NCBI RefSeq assembly: GCF_026213295.1
Contig: NC_079414.1
Location: 1 to 64,000 of the forward strand
Length of the DNA stretch: 64,000 bases
Direction of reading: 5' to 3'
Origin: Gadus chalcogrammus
Lineage: Eukaryota; Chordata; Actinopteri; Gadiformes; Gadidae
Part shown: positions 21,397-31,975 of the stretch, one piece after another
Layout of the letters: each line of letters starts with the position of its first letter
How positions within the stretch are numbered: the first letter of the stretch is position 1
The notes under the pieces: generated by a model
Told to the model about the DNA's origin: nothing
The model's input: the letters and a program-made list of their open reading frames with translations, nothing else
Database searches by the model: none
Translations under genes and position numbers: made by a program

Positions 21397-23670
21397 GCAA
21401 TAATAATATTGGGTTTAGGTATGTTACCTTACAAGTATGTTACCTAATGTAATGGGTGCATGCATGGGAGACAGTGGAATGAACAACCAAAGGCCTCTGT
21501 AAACAAGTGTGCGATTTGAGGTACTTTATTACATTGAAAGCAATACTTACCCATGGACGCTGTATGTCGAGCTTATCAGAGAGCATGGGATAGTAGATCA
21601 CCAGGCGTTTGGCCATGGCTACGAGGTCCTCCTTCGATGGATACTGCTTCTCTTCACAGTGCAATGCCCTCACCGCTGACACCATGTTGGTAATTGTATT
21701 CCGGATCAGTCTACATGTTAGCTCTTTGGACAGCTCACACTCTCCTGCTCTACCAAGTCTTTTCAATTGAAAAAAGTAAGATTTCACATTCTCCAATTCA
21801 CTATCAGTGTATATCACGTATTGGGGGCTTGGCAGTGTAAGTGTTCTGTAGTAGTCCCCCAACTCTTCTCCTCCTCTTTGCTGTCACTTCCCCCACTACT
21901 GGTTCCAGTGGCCGCACACTCTGTTCCGTTGCTGACCTCAATGGAGGCGGCAGAAGAGCTGCATGAGGCCTTCTCCTGTAAAGGAATCAGCAAAAACTAG
22001 TCAGAAAACCCATGCTAATTAATTAATTTAACAATAAAAGTTCAGAACATACCAACACAGAGGACAATTGGTTGAACACATAAGACGAGGCAACTGGTAG
22101 GAGAGAGAGAGATGGGACAAGAGTGACAATACCATACCCCATGATATTGAATAGCCTATTTATAGGCTTATAATAAACCTAGTATAACTCTTGGCAAAAA
22201 CGAAGACAATAAACCACCAACATGACATCACAGTAACACCACTAAATACAAATAAACATGGGACTAGATACTAAATAATAGCAGACTATTTTAGTGACAG
22301 GTGAGTGACAGGATGCACTAGAGTTTTGATGACAGTCATAGGTGTGCACAGATAGGGACGAGGTGGTGCTAAAGCACCTGCCTCTTTGCCCTACTTGTTT
22401 TGTTTTTTTAAACCTTTTTTTGTCACAATGTACTCTGGTCCATGTTGACATGATAATCTCCATGCTTCACGATCAAAAGCATGTGACAATAATGCCCCGA
22501 TATAATATAGCCTCTCTTCTATAACCTAGTAAGGTAGCGGGAAGTTCCACATGCCCCCAACCCCCCCTTCAGCACCTGCCCCCCAAAATGTCTGTGCACG
22601 CGACAGTGAAGTGGTGAGTGTTTTGGCCAAAAGCGAAGGATTGTAGATGGATTATAGTGTGTTTGTATAATGGGACATGGTTAGTGGGTGGCACACTAGA
22701 TATGAGCATGAACAAAACTGAATCCAATCGCCTAAATACAAAACTTGCCTCAAACTCCCCAACAGACATTTACCCCAACAGACATTTAACAAAACCCCAG
22801 TCCAGTCAAGTACTTTTCCATCGTAGTCTCTGTGCATGTAGGCTACTGTGTGTATGCAAACTGTGTTCCTCTATCCACTGCCATCAATGGATATGACACA
22901 AAAGCGTGTTGCATTGTGCTACACAGCATTCTGGCATGAATGAGTTAACCACTGATTGTAAATGAGGTTTAAAAAACTTTGCTTACCACAGGGTGACACA
23001 GATCCCATATAGATTTTCTTCGCAAAAAATGGTCAGGCCCTCGGAAGAGGTCGCAAAGCTCTTCTCTCGAAAGCATCTTCAGTGCCTCCATATCGACATT
23101 GGCAGCTGTGTCACAAACGAGAGAAAAAGGTACAGAACATCAGCTGAATCAGATTAATCAACAGATGAGGTTCACTGATGCCCCAGTGACTGTCATTTAA
23201 CATTATTTTAGTGTGTGGGAGATTCTATTAAAGAGTAAGTGAAAAGTATCTCAGGAAGTATTAGCAGGAATTTATTGTGGCTCAAGTCTGCTGTATGAGC
23301 TTGCTGAATGCCTTAGACAGGAGGGCGAACAAAACTGTATAGTGAATGCACAGCTGACACCAAGATTGACACATAAGGTCACTTTCACTTTTGTTACTCA
23401 CAGCAACATTCACATTATCTTCTGATCTGATCCAGTATTTGTTGATCCAAATATTTTTGGTCCCATTTGTCTAAAAATCCCACTCAGCAAGCTCATACAA
23501 GCCTATTGTATGAACTAATGATATTAGCAGATACACAAATGAGAAAAAATCGACACATTCACTTAATTTACATTCACACATGAGCACCATCATCACTGTA
23601 TCACGTTATCATGATTACCTGTTAAGATGTCTTTGGCCACACGGTCTAACTTATCCATATTGCCGTCCAT

Positions 23671-24680
23671 ATGCCCGTTGTGAGCAAAGCAGCTGGAAAC
23701 AACTCACTCGTTAACTGTGAATAAAAACAAAATACTGTCAAAACAAGCTATACATTAGACAGAAAATCGTGCAGAGCCAGCCTTTAAAACCAGGCAGAAT
23801 TGTTTAGGTAAAGTATAATCATTAACACTTCACATTATTTACGGCGGAGTATAGCCGCATTAGTCAAAGTAATCAACAGCATGTTTGAGACCAAAAATGG
23901 CCAATGCGAGGACGATGTCGCTATGCTCATGCGTCCCCCACGTGTTAACATGCAGACTAAAGGAAACCTTATACTTGGGGATCGACGATGTCATTCATGC
24001 CAACCATTGCCAACAAAAGACAGCGTGTGAATGTATAACATATAATTAGCTGAGTAAAATATATCATGCGAGGTTACTACATATCATGCGAGGTTACTAC
24101 ATAAGGCAAACTGCACCAAAGGTATCATAGTTAGCATTAGCCATCTGGAGATTGTGCAAGGTGCACGAAGCTTTGGCCCCCTTTTCCAATAGGTTTATTT
24201 TTTTAATTTACCGGAACCTTGACTCCGTTAAAAATGTACTCAAATGATCTTTGACTGAAATAATCTCCAACCCTCTATGGTCTGAAAGTTTCATACACAC
24301 CTGATAGCGTATCTGTATCTTCTGATATCTCCTCTTCTCACGTCCTTGCAGCAGCAGCAGCCAGGGTAAAAAGACGCGCATATATTTTTAAACGGAGAAG
24401 TCGTTAGGCGAATCCAAGTCAGCCCGAATTGGGAGTGCATGGAATTGTGAAATAAAATCGAAGAGTTATGAAGTAGTCAACTATAGCAGTCAATAAAAGT
24501 TTCGTCTCCAGTTTTGAAAAAGAAATTGACTATTTGGGTAAAAGAGGCTGGGTGCAATCACACAATTCACATTAGGTCAGTCACCCCAATCCCCCGGTTT
24601 TGTATGGAATTGTCCATCGCGAGAAAGCGGGAAAGCGAAAACGCGGGGTCTCAATCGATCAATGCATAGTTAGGAACTCT
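23671..24680. other. 5' flank of the SAMD3-like gene; no gene recognised
   Basis: Non-coding. A 20-bp unit (ATATCATGCGAGGTTACTAC) is tandemly duplicated at about 24060-24100. No terminal inverted repeats bounding the SAMD3-like gene were found here. Confidence 0.4.
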
Positions 24681-24688
24681 TTGTGAAG

Positions 24689-25160
24689 ATGGCTGGTTGG
24701 CGATGTGTGATTTGCTTTGCATTTATTGCACTGACTTTAAAAGTGTTTTTAAGCCACATTAACACGGCGCATGGACGTAGTTGAAACTTCCGTGTGATTT
24801 GTGGAATCGATTGGTTCAAAGATTAGAGATTTTTTGAATATTGACAGTTTCCATCATGTAATCTCTGTGAAATGGATGTCTCTTAATGGCAACAAGTACA
24901 TTAGTGGAAAGACTTTAATAATCACAGACTCAAATGATGGGCTCCCTATTTTTGGACTAATAAGTAATATTTATGTTATTGAATTCATCTTATTTTGCTG
25001 TGAATATCAAGTGTTTGACACATTGAAATGGGATACAGATTTACAATCATATGAAATTGCTGTGCCAAATACTACACAGGCAACAGAGTTTATAGATTTA
25101 GAAAAACTACCTGATTACACTGCATACCACCCTGTACCATTCAATAGTAAAACATGTTGA
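24689..25160 (+). pseudogene. Internally deleted copy of a zinc-finger-like multicopy fish gene
   Basis: From ATG at 24689 the frame reads MAGWRCVICF, then HINTAHG, then a stop, then NFRVICGID. This is a W.C..C...H....H pattern followed by a C..G module, like the N-terminal zinc-finger pair of an uncharacterised fish protein family. Straight after it a second frame (to stop 25158-25160) reads VISVKWMSLNGNKYISGKTL and ends in LPDYTAYHPVPF, which I associate with the C-terminus of the same kind of protein. An AATAAA at about 25213 follows. The centre of the protein would therefore be deleted. Family assignment is from memory. Confidence 0.4.
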
Positions 25161-25308
25161 GAAAATATGACCTAACTGATGTTTTGTTGTATGAGAAGGT
25201 ATGATGTATTACAATAAATGAGTGAATCAGCACAGAAGAAATAGTTTGCTTTATTTACTGTATGTTAATCCTTAAGCAGAGCTTCTATTATAATAAGCTT
25301 ATATGTAT

Positions 25309-25408
25309 NNNNNNNNNNNNNNNNNNNNNNNNNNNNNNNNNNNNNNNNNNNNNNNNNNNNNNNNNNNNNNNNNNNNNNNNNNNNNNNNNNNNNNNNNNNN
25401 NNNNNNNN
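25309..25408. other. Assembly gap (100 N)
   Basis: A run of exactly 100 N, a conventional placeholder of unknown true length. Distances across it are not meaningful. Confidence 1.
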
Positions 25409-25496
25409 TGTACATCCCGGGTCCCGTAGGCACCTCGATATCTACTCCTCACCACTGGATGTCGCCCTCTTTCGTTTGTGAGAAACAATTACTAGA

Positions 25497-25656
25497 ATGG
25501 ATGATGAGAGACTGGTCGTCGAGGTGGAGAAATATGCCGAATTGTATGACCAAAGTTCCCGTCATTACAAAGACAACTCCAAAAAAGACATTGCCTGGCA
25601 AGCCATGGCTCTGGAGATTGGCTCTTCAGATGAGAAATCAACAATGGTGGACTAAG
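25497..25656 (+). pseudogene. MADF-like domain fragment
   Basis: ATG at 25497 opens MDDERLVVEVEKYAELYDQS, then HYKDNSKKDIAWQAMALEIG. This is the first two helices of a MADF (Myb/SANT-like) DNA-binding domain. Such proteins are encoded by Harbinger-type elements and by host genes. The frame ends at a TAA soon after, before the third helix, and the sequence is broken by a hAT insertion at 25720. Confidence 0.55.
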
Positions 25657-26029
25657 TACCCAAACCTTCAACCATAATGGGAAATAGACAAAATCAAGTC
25701 ACATAATATGGCTAATCACCAGACATGGGGGACTCGAGTCACATGACTTGACTCGAGTCAGACTCGAGTCGCAAATTTGAGGACTTGAGACTTGCTTGAC
25801 TAACACCGATAAAAGACTCGACTTGACTTTTGACTTGAGACTTGACTTAGACTTAGACTACATGGACGCGCAATCACGCACAAGCGCGAACACAGATGCG
25901 CGAAAGTGTGCCAGGCTAGCTAGGTTGGAGTTTAGGTTGTCTTCTGGTGCTAGGTCCAAATGTGTATTAGCCCAACGGAGTCGGTCGTGCTGGGCGATGG
26001 CCAGAACACAAAGAGGAGAGCCCCATGGC

Positions 26030-27286
26030 CATCAGAGATTACTGGGCCATCAGAGATGAGATAAGCGCACAGGACGGTGTACTTTTTAGGAGCCAGCGAG
26101 TCATCATTCCGAAATCTATGCGCCCAGAGATGCTGAGACGGATCCACTACAACCACGTGGGGTGAGGCTTGTTTCACCCCCCAGTAGATACTCTCTACTG
26201 GCCAAACATGCAGGGAGAAATCAAAGACTATGTCCAACAGTTTTCAGTGTGTAACGAGTATGCACACGAGCAACAGAAGGAGACTATGATGTCACACGCG
26301 CTCCCCCACGTCCCTGGCAGCTGGTGAGCATGGACCTTTTCAGCTACGCAAGGCAGGATTTCCTGCTCATGGTCGATCACTATTCTGACTTCTGGGAGAT
26401 AGATCCACTTCTAGACCTGTCTGCTGGTACGGCCATCAGAAGGTGCAAAGCGCAGTTTGCAAGGTACGGCATCCCTGACCGGGTCATTTCAGACTGTGGA
26501 GGTCAGTTTGACTGTGGAGAGTTTCGGGCGTTTGCGAGGGAGTGGGGCTCCGAACATGTCATGTCCTCCCCGAGACACCCAAAGGCTAATGGCAAGGCAG
26601 AGTCTGCAGTGAAGATTGCGAAGAGCCTATGCAGAAAAGCAGACCGTGCCGACGAGGACCCCTGGAAGGCCTTTCTGCACTGGAGGAACACGCCCACTGA
26701 GGGCATGCACAGCAGCCCAGCACAGCGACTGATGTCACGGAGGCTGAGAACTCTTCTCCCTGTGGCCGACCAGCTGCTAGAGCCTCAGGTCACCACTGGG
26801 GTCACAGACAAGCTGAGAGTGAAGCGTCAAGCAACGAAGCTGACTTACGACAGATCTGCGAGGGATCTGCCGGAGCTGAACGTCGGCCAGCCCATCAGGA
26901 TGTAACCACTCCCGGGTGACAGGACGGGCCGATGGAGGAGAGGTGTATGCTTACAGCAGGTGGGACCGCGGTCCTATCTCGTCAACGTGGAGGGAACCGC
27001 GTATCGTTGCAACAGGATCGATCTCCGACCAGCAGAGGTTGCCCCTCCACAGCCAGCAGTTCACGAAGAACGGCCACCTGAGCAGCCTGTGGACGCGGGT
27101 GCAGCTGACGGGGGCCATGCAGGCGGGGGCAATGCAGAGGAAGTTGTCAGCAGCCCTGCGACGCCTCCAAGGTTATCAGCCCTGAGGTCACCGACATCTC
27201 CCTCACGGGCTGTGTCCACACCATGCCGTGCGTTACAGGGCCGGAGCGGGAGGCATATTAAGCCTCCGGACAAACTTGACCTTTAG
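26030..27286 (+). pseudogene. Ty3/gypsy integrase and C-terminal region
   Basis: Reading from about 26030: RRIHYNHVG, TLYWPNMQGEI and a QQFSVCNEYA segment (degenerate H2C2 zinc-binding module, broken by a TGA at about 26163). Then VSMDLFSYARQDFLLMVDHY (first catalytic Asp), DRVISDCGGQFDCGEFR (second Asp) and SSPRHPKANGKAESAVK (catalytic Glu). A TAA follows GQPIRM at 26903. A further frame with PRSYLVNVEGTAYRCNRIDL continues to the stop at 27286. Upstream pol, gag and the 5' LTR are absent, so it is a truncated, inactive copy nested in the hAT element. Confidence 0.8.
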
Positions 27287-27600
27287 GTCATACACTGAGC
27301 TGAGACTGACACACACACACACCACAACACACATGCGGGACAGTGGTTTATTGTTTTAAAAAAAAAAAAAGAGAGAAGATGGTTACTTCAAATGTTCTTA
27401 TTAGTTTTGTGCATGCTTTGATACTGCTATATTTTTGGTTATAGTTCTGCAAAGGTCCTGGTTCATATTGACTTACTGTCTCTTCTTTATACACTATTTC
27501 TATTGCACTATTTTGATATGTGGATATGAGCACTAATGTTCTAATGACTGATACTATCCATGTTATTGTTTTGTATTTTGTTATACTAAAGGAAGGGAGA

Positions 27601-27772
27601 TGTTGTAGGCTAATGTTATGCAAGCCGACAGCTCCACCTAGTGGGCTTGTGTGTGTATGGACTCGGGCAGTCAACACGTGCCAGTCTTGTTATGTGACAA
27701 CGCGTTCAATACATGCGACTAAGAGACTCAGCCTGACTCCGTGTATTCTTCCATGCACATACACTTGCAACA
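27601..27772 (+). repeat. 3' LTR of the nested gypsy fragment
   Basis: It begins TGTTGTAGGCTAATG directly after the purine tract AAAGGAAGGGAGA and ends ACTTGCAACA, so it has short inverted TGTTG..CAACA ends. It is 172 bp. Host hAT sequence (GGGGTCACTCGCA) resumes at 27773. Confidence 0.7.
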
Positions 27773-28861
27773 GGGGTCACTCGCAGGGAGCAGGGGAGGG
27801 GGAGTGCAGTACGACCGTTTGATTGACGTACTTACTGTCCAATGCCACGCTAATCGAGTTTTTCGAGCCCTGCCCGTTCCACAGATGATTGACTTGTTTA
27901 ATTTTTATGACAGTAGGCTACTTCTAACTCAGTGGCTGTAAGTGGGTTATGATAAGGATTTCAAGTAATTTTCAAGTAAAATTACACCGTCAGAGCCAGA
28001 GCGTCAGACTGGGCTGCTAGCTGATTGCTAGCAATCAAATTGCATGAGGGTACACCGAAGACTAGTTGGTAGGTAGATAGGGACTTCTACTTCCAGTTAG
28101 ATACAGGGCAGTTCTGATAATTATCCCCCTTATGCTTTTGGTGATATATCACGCTACTCACCGTTCTGAGTCGAGGCATTATCTGATAGCTAAGTTATTG
28201 GTTACCGTTATTGGATATTATGGGTCGATCTAAGGAAAAGGAGGTGTTTGCTGCAGTACATATGGGGTTAATTTATGCAGCCGGAGACGGCGCAGGACTT
28301 GAGACTTGCTTGACTAACACCGATAAAAGACTCGACTTGACTTTGACTTGGTCTTCATGACTTGAGACTTGACTTAGACTTAGACTACATGGACGCGCAA
28401 TCACGCACAAGCGCGAACACAGATGCGCGAAAGTGTGCCACGCTAGCTAGGTTGGAGTTTAGGGTTGTCTTCTGGTGCTAGGTCCAAATGTGTATTAGCT
28501 AGTTAGCTAGCTCCAGTAGCTACCACAGGATAACAACAAACAGAAGCTTGCTCTGGGTCACGAGCTTTGAGTACGTGCACGTGCACAAAGGGGTCACTCG
28601 CATGGAGCAGGGGAGGGAGTGCAGTACGACCGTTTGATTGACGTACTTACTGTCCAATGCCACGCTAATCGAGTTTTTCGAGCCCTGCCCGTTCCACAGA
28701 CGATTGACTTGTTTAATTTTTATGACAGTAGGCTACTTCTAACTCAGTGGCTGTAAGTGGGTTATGATAAGGATTTCAAGTAATTTTCAAGTAAAATTAC
28801 ACCGTCAGAGCCAGAGCGTCAGACTGGGCTGTTCTCAGCATACCGCAAAAAAATTAAGAGG

Positions 28862-29120
28862 GTGAAAGTTCCAGTCTACAAATTCAGTTGAACCACTACC
28901 TGGACATTTGTGATGGACAGAGCTGCCTTCAGTTTTGGGCCATGAACAGGCGCACCCTCCCCTCTTTGTTCAAGGTGGAGGTAAGAGTTATGGCAGTCCC
29001 TGCATCAAGTGCACCTGTTGAACGTATGTTCAGCCATCGTGGGGTGATAATGTGACCCCATCATTCACAACTCAGTGACAAAGTACTGTCAAATAATTTT
29101 TTTTGCAAATGCAATGCATT
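28862..29120 (+). pseudogene. hAT transposase C-terminal dimerisation domain remnant
   Basis: The frame reads FWAMNRRTLPSLFKVEVRVM, then VPASSAPVERMFSHRG, then a TGA, then HHSQLSDKVLS. The P-A-[ST]-S-A-P-V-E-R-x-F-S block is the signature of the hAT family dimerisation domain. It confirms the superfamily indicated by the 8-bp duplication. Inactive. Confidence 0.8.
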
Positions 29121-29714
29121 GTAATTCGAAGTATGTTGCGAGGCAGCAAGATTGCTACCAGCTTTCAGGCTTGTGTAGTAATATTTCCCCTTCCTACAGT
29201 ATGTGTATGTGATATTACTTTTGAAATATTCTTTTTTTTCATGTCTGATGCCATGTGTTGCAAATAATATTCTACAACATGTAGGGAGATTGAGTGATTG
29301 ACTTGAACTGTTCTCGTATACAGCCACCTAGAGGTTCTATTTGATTCTGTTCATAGTTTGGAGGTATTGATCATAATTTTTTTTTTAAACTATTCACATA
29401 ATGGTTTGGAATGTTTTGAATAGTTTGAGTTATTGTTAATGTTAAGACATTGTTATTGTTAATGTTGAATTAAAACTCAAATCATGAACCACTCTCTTTA
29501 CCGATTTTTAAATGTGGAGACTGGGTTAGATCATCAGATTTTGTATGACTTGACTTGTGATTTGCTTGATTCTCACCACAGTGACTTGGGACTTGCTTGA
29601 GACTTGAAGGTTATGACTTGAGACTTGCGTGTGACTTGCACATGAGTGACTTACCCCCACCTCTGCTAATCACACCATGTAGGTAGAAACCAGATTACTT
29701 GTAATATATATATT

Positions 29715-29880
29715 TTTATTTTAGGCAAGGCAACTTCATTTATATAGCACTTTTCACTTTTCTGCTTTTCATTGAACAGACTCAAAGTGCTTCACATAGA
29801 AACATTTTCATACAATAAAATAGATAATAAAATAAAACATAGGCAAAGTTAAAAATGCATTGCCATGTATTAAACTGTCT
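29715..29880. repeat. Interspersed repeat (teleost type)
   Basis: GGCAAGGCAACTTCATTTATATAGCAC and CTCAAAGTGCTTCACATAGAA form a recurrent teleost repeat motif pair. No ORF. Confidence 0.5.
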
Positions 29881-30678
29881 CTCTGGTATCAGATCATGTG
29901 TTAACTGTCTGGATTTAAGGAAACATTAAGGGCCCTATCTTGCATCCGGCGCAAGTGACTTAGTCATTGGCGCATGTGTCGTTGCTAGTTTACAACTGGC
30001 GCAGAGCGCTCTTTTGCCACCTGCGCCACTCGCCGGTAAATTAGGGAATGATCTTGAGCCCCAAGGGGCGGTTCGGCAGAAGGAGGAGGCGTGTTCTGGC
30101 GCAAACGGTATTTTGACGTTTCTGAAAACCATTGCGCTACTGACCAGGAAATACCTGGTTTAAAGTCAGTGGCGCGTTGTTCAGACGCTATTTTAAGGGC
30201 GCATGCCTACATGCGCATGCGATGCATACGGATTGCTTGTGCACCTCGCGCATACACTTTGCTTCTCTCATCTACACGGACAGCAGTTCCCATTTTTGCA
30301 AACCATACATAATTACAAGGACAATAAAATATTACCACACAAGGAAAATCATTGAGGTGTCCATAAAGATAAAATAAATAGGCATAAATCTAGCGTACAC
30401 ATTTACCCAAATTATTCACGCGAATAGTAGCAGGCGTAATGACGGATCAAATTAACCTGGTTGACCAATAGTGGCAAGAGACACATGTATATAAGGAATG
30501 GACACCTGTCAAAGTGGGTTGTCCGTCAAGAATCAGGAACCACAATTCTGAAGACTGCGAAATCACCTTCTGTAAGTCCATTTAAAACCTTACTCTGCAA
30601 CTTACCAGTTAAGTTGAGGTTACACATAATTTTTCTATTGCACAGTGGAATGGAATACGTCTTGGGACAGAGGATCAG

Positions 30679-31701
30679 ATGCCAAAGGGAGAGGGTCTAC
30701 CGGCCCAGACACACCTATCTCTCCTGAGTGAGGAGGAATGCAGGCGTAAGCTACGCCTGACCCGTCAGGCTGTCACCGACATCTGTCATCTCCTGGTAGA
30801 TGAGCTGGGGACTGATGCACGCTGTCCCTATGCCCTCCCCGTTGCAGTGAAAATTACAGCGGCACTGCATTTCTATGCATCTGGGTCGTTCCAGCATCCC
30901 CTTAGTTGTATTGGACGCATTTCACAATCGGCAGTAAGTTCGGCTATACATGCAGTTACGTCAGGTCTAGTCCAACATGCTGGGGAATACATCAAATTCC
31001 CCGTTACACCTGACAGCCAGGAAAGAACTAAGCAGGAGTTTGGGACCAAGTATGGGTTCCCTGGCGTCCTTGGTGCTATAGACTGCACCCATGTGCAGCT
31101 ACGTGCCCCATCACTAAACGCACTCACATACATAAACCGGAAGGGAACTCATTCAATTAACATCAAAGTAATTTCCGATGCTAATTGTCGAATAAATCAT
31201 GTCTTTGCCAATTACCCTGGCTCAAGCCATGACTCCTTCATATTGGCAAACTCGACCATTCCTGCCATATTCGAGGGGAATCCTCCCTTGGATGGGTGGC
31301 TGTTGGGGGACAACGGCTATCCGTTGAAGACATGGCTCATGACCCCATTTCTTATGCCAGCAACAGTGCGCGAAATGGCATTCAACAGGAAACACACACA
31401 AACACGCAGTGTAATTGAACGTACTTTCGGGATTCTGAAAATGCGCTTCAGGTGTTTGGATAGGTCAGGTGGTACTTTACAGTGTGGTCCTCAAAAAGTC
31501 GCAGCATTCTTTGTGGCATGTTGTGTTTTACACAACATTGCCATGAATCATGGATGTGTCGATGACATTAATGAGGATAGATTAGAGGACTTAATGAGAC
31601 GTGATGCTGAACTGCATGTGCCGATGCCATTACGTCCAAATGCCCCAGCAGCAGCACGGGAGAGGAGAGCTCATCTGTCAGAGGAGCTGCATCATATATA
31701 G
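30679..31701 (+). CDS. Harbinger (HARBI1-like) DDE transposase, apparently intact
   Basis: A 340-residue uninterrupted ORF. Predicted catalytic residues are visible: GAIDCTHVQL (Asp near 135), YPGSSHDSF (Asp near 185), WLLGDNGYPL (near 211) and SVIERTFGILKMRF (Glu near 247). The N-terminal part (about 20-90) is helical, with an RLTRQAVTDICHLL segment and the conserved ALHFYASGSFQ motif. Length is close to the usual ~350 residues. The start at 30679 (MPKGEG) is the first Met of the frame; an upstream 5' exon cannot be excluded. Transposition in this superfamily needs the Myb-like partner, which is encoded convergently at 33004-31976. No stop or frameshift is seen, so the protein may be functional or silenced only recently. 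Confidence 0.9.
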   Translation: MPKGEGLPAQTHLSLLSEEECRRKLRLTRQAVTDICHLLVDELGTDARCPYALPVAVKITAALHFYASGSFQHPLSCIGRISQSAVSSAIHAVTSGLVQHAGEYIKFPVTPDSQERTKQEFGTKYGFPGVLGAIDCTHVQLRAPSLNALTYINRKGTHSINIKVISDANCRINHVFANYPGSSHDSFILANSTIPAIFEGNPPLDGWLLGDNGYPLKTWLMTPFLMPATVREMAFNRKHTQTRSVIERTFGILKMRFRCLDRSGGTLQCGPQKVAAFFVACCVLHNIAMNHGCVDDINEDRLEDLMRRDAELHVPMPLRPNAPAAARERRAHLSEELHHI

Positions 31702-31975
31702 TGAGGTAAGCAAACTAATGACATCTCCGCTCTATTGTTTAGCATTGTACAAATATTACCATGCATTCATAACCTTGTGAGTCAGAGAAAGTGAGCCCAA
31801 ACATCGGAAAGTATAGTATGTCCTTGAGACATTTTTTATTCGGCTTGTCCAAATGTTAGGCGTAAATGAAAAAAAAAATACAAAACGAAAAATGAAAAGT
31901 TGCAAAGATTTGAAGGAAAAAATATTTATTTTCTCCCTCCTCTGTAAGGCCTTTTACGCGGCCTGCCTCGGCGGG

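Larger units (their letters stand above)
18863..23670 (-). pseudogene. SAMD3-like multicopy fish gene, three frame breaks
   Basis: Exons on the minus strand with consensus junctions are 23670-23619 (start MDGNMDKLDRVAKDILT), 23105-22987 (ALKMLSREELCDLFRGPDHF, a partial SAM-like helical segment), 21975-21551, 21185-20918, 20334-20127, 20013-19866, about 19705-19596 and 19171-18863 (stop). The C-terminal part has ELKERWADYRTKLSFYGVYK, FILVGEEDCFLCAGNAPVV and VMAYYYAFRMTYPKCVSSVL, which I recognise from proteins annotated as 'sterile alpha motif domain-containing 3-like' that occur in many copies per fish genome. Frame breaks lie at about 21883-21850 (Glu-rich linker) and about 20215-20240, and the acceptor before 19705 is eroded next to a GA/CT microsatellite. 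It converges on the recombinase-like gene. Function is unknown; the copy is probably inactive or carries assembly indels. Confidence 0.65.
25781..28830. repeat. Internal duplication in the hAT element
   Basis: Sequence from GGACTTGAGACTTGCTTGAC to CAGAGCGTCAGACTGGGCT occurs at 25781-28015 (interrupted by the gypsy fragment, about 25970-27772) and again uninterrupted at 28295-28830. The two copies differ by few substitutions and indels, for example CGCATGGAGC against CGCAGGGAGC. The uninterrupted copy shows the pre-insertion sequence. Confidence 0.8.
25720..29665 (+). mobile_element. Degenerate hAT transposon with 8-bp target duplication
   Basis: The exact 8-bp duplication CTAATCAC lies at 25712-25719 and 29666-29673. 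The ends are CAGACATGGGGGACTCGAGTC and ...GTGACTTACCCCCACCTCTG, imperfect inverts. The subterminal regions carry many GACTTGAGACTTG / GACTCGAGTC repeats. Inside are a hAT dimerisation-domain remnant (28862-29120), a duplicated segment (25781-28015 and 28295-28830) and a nested Ty3/gypsy 3' half within the first duplicate. Confidence 0.85.
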
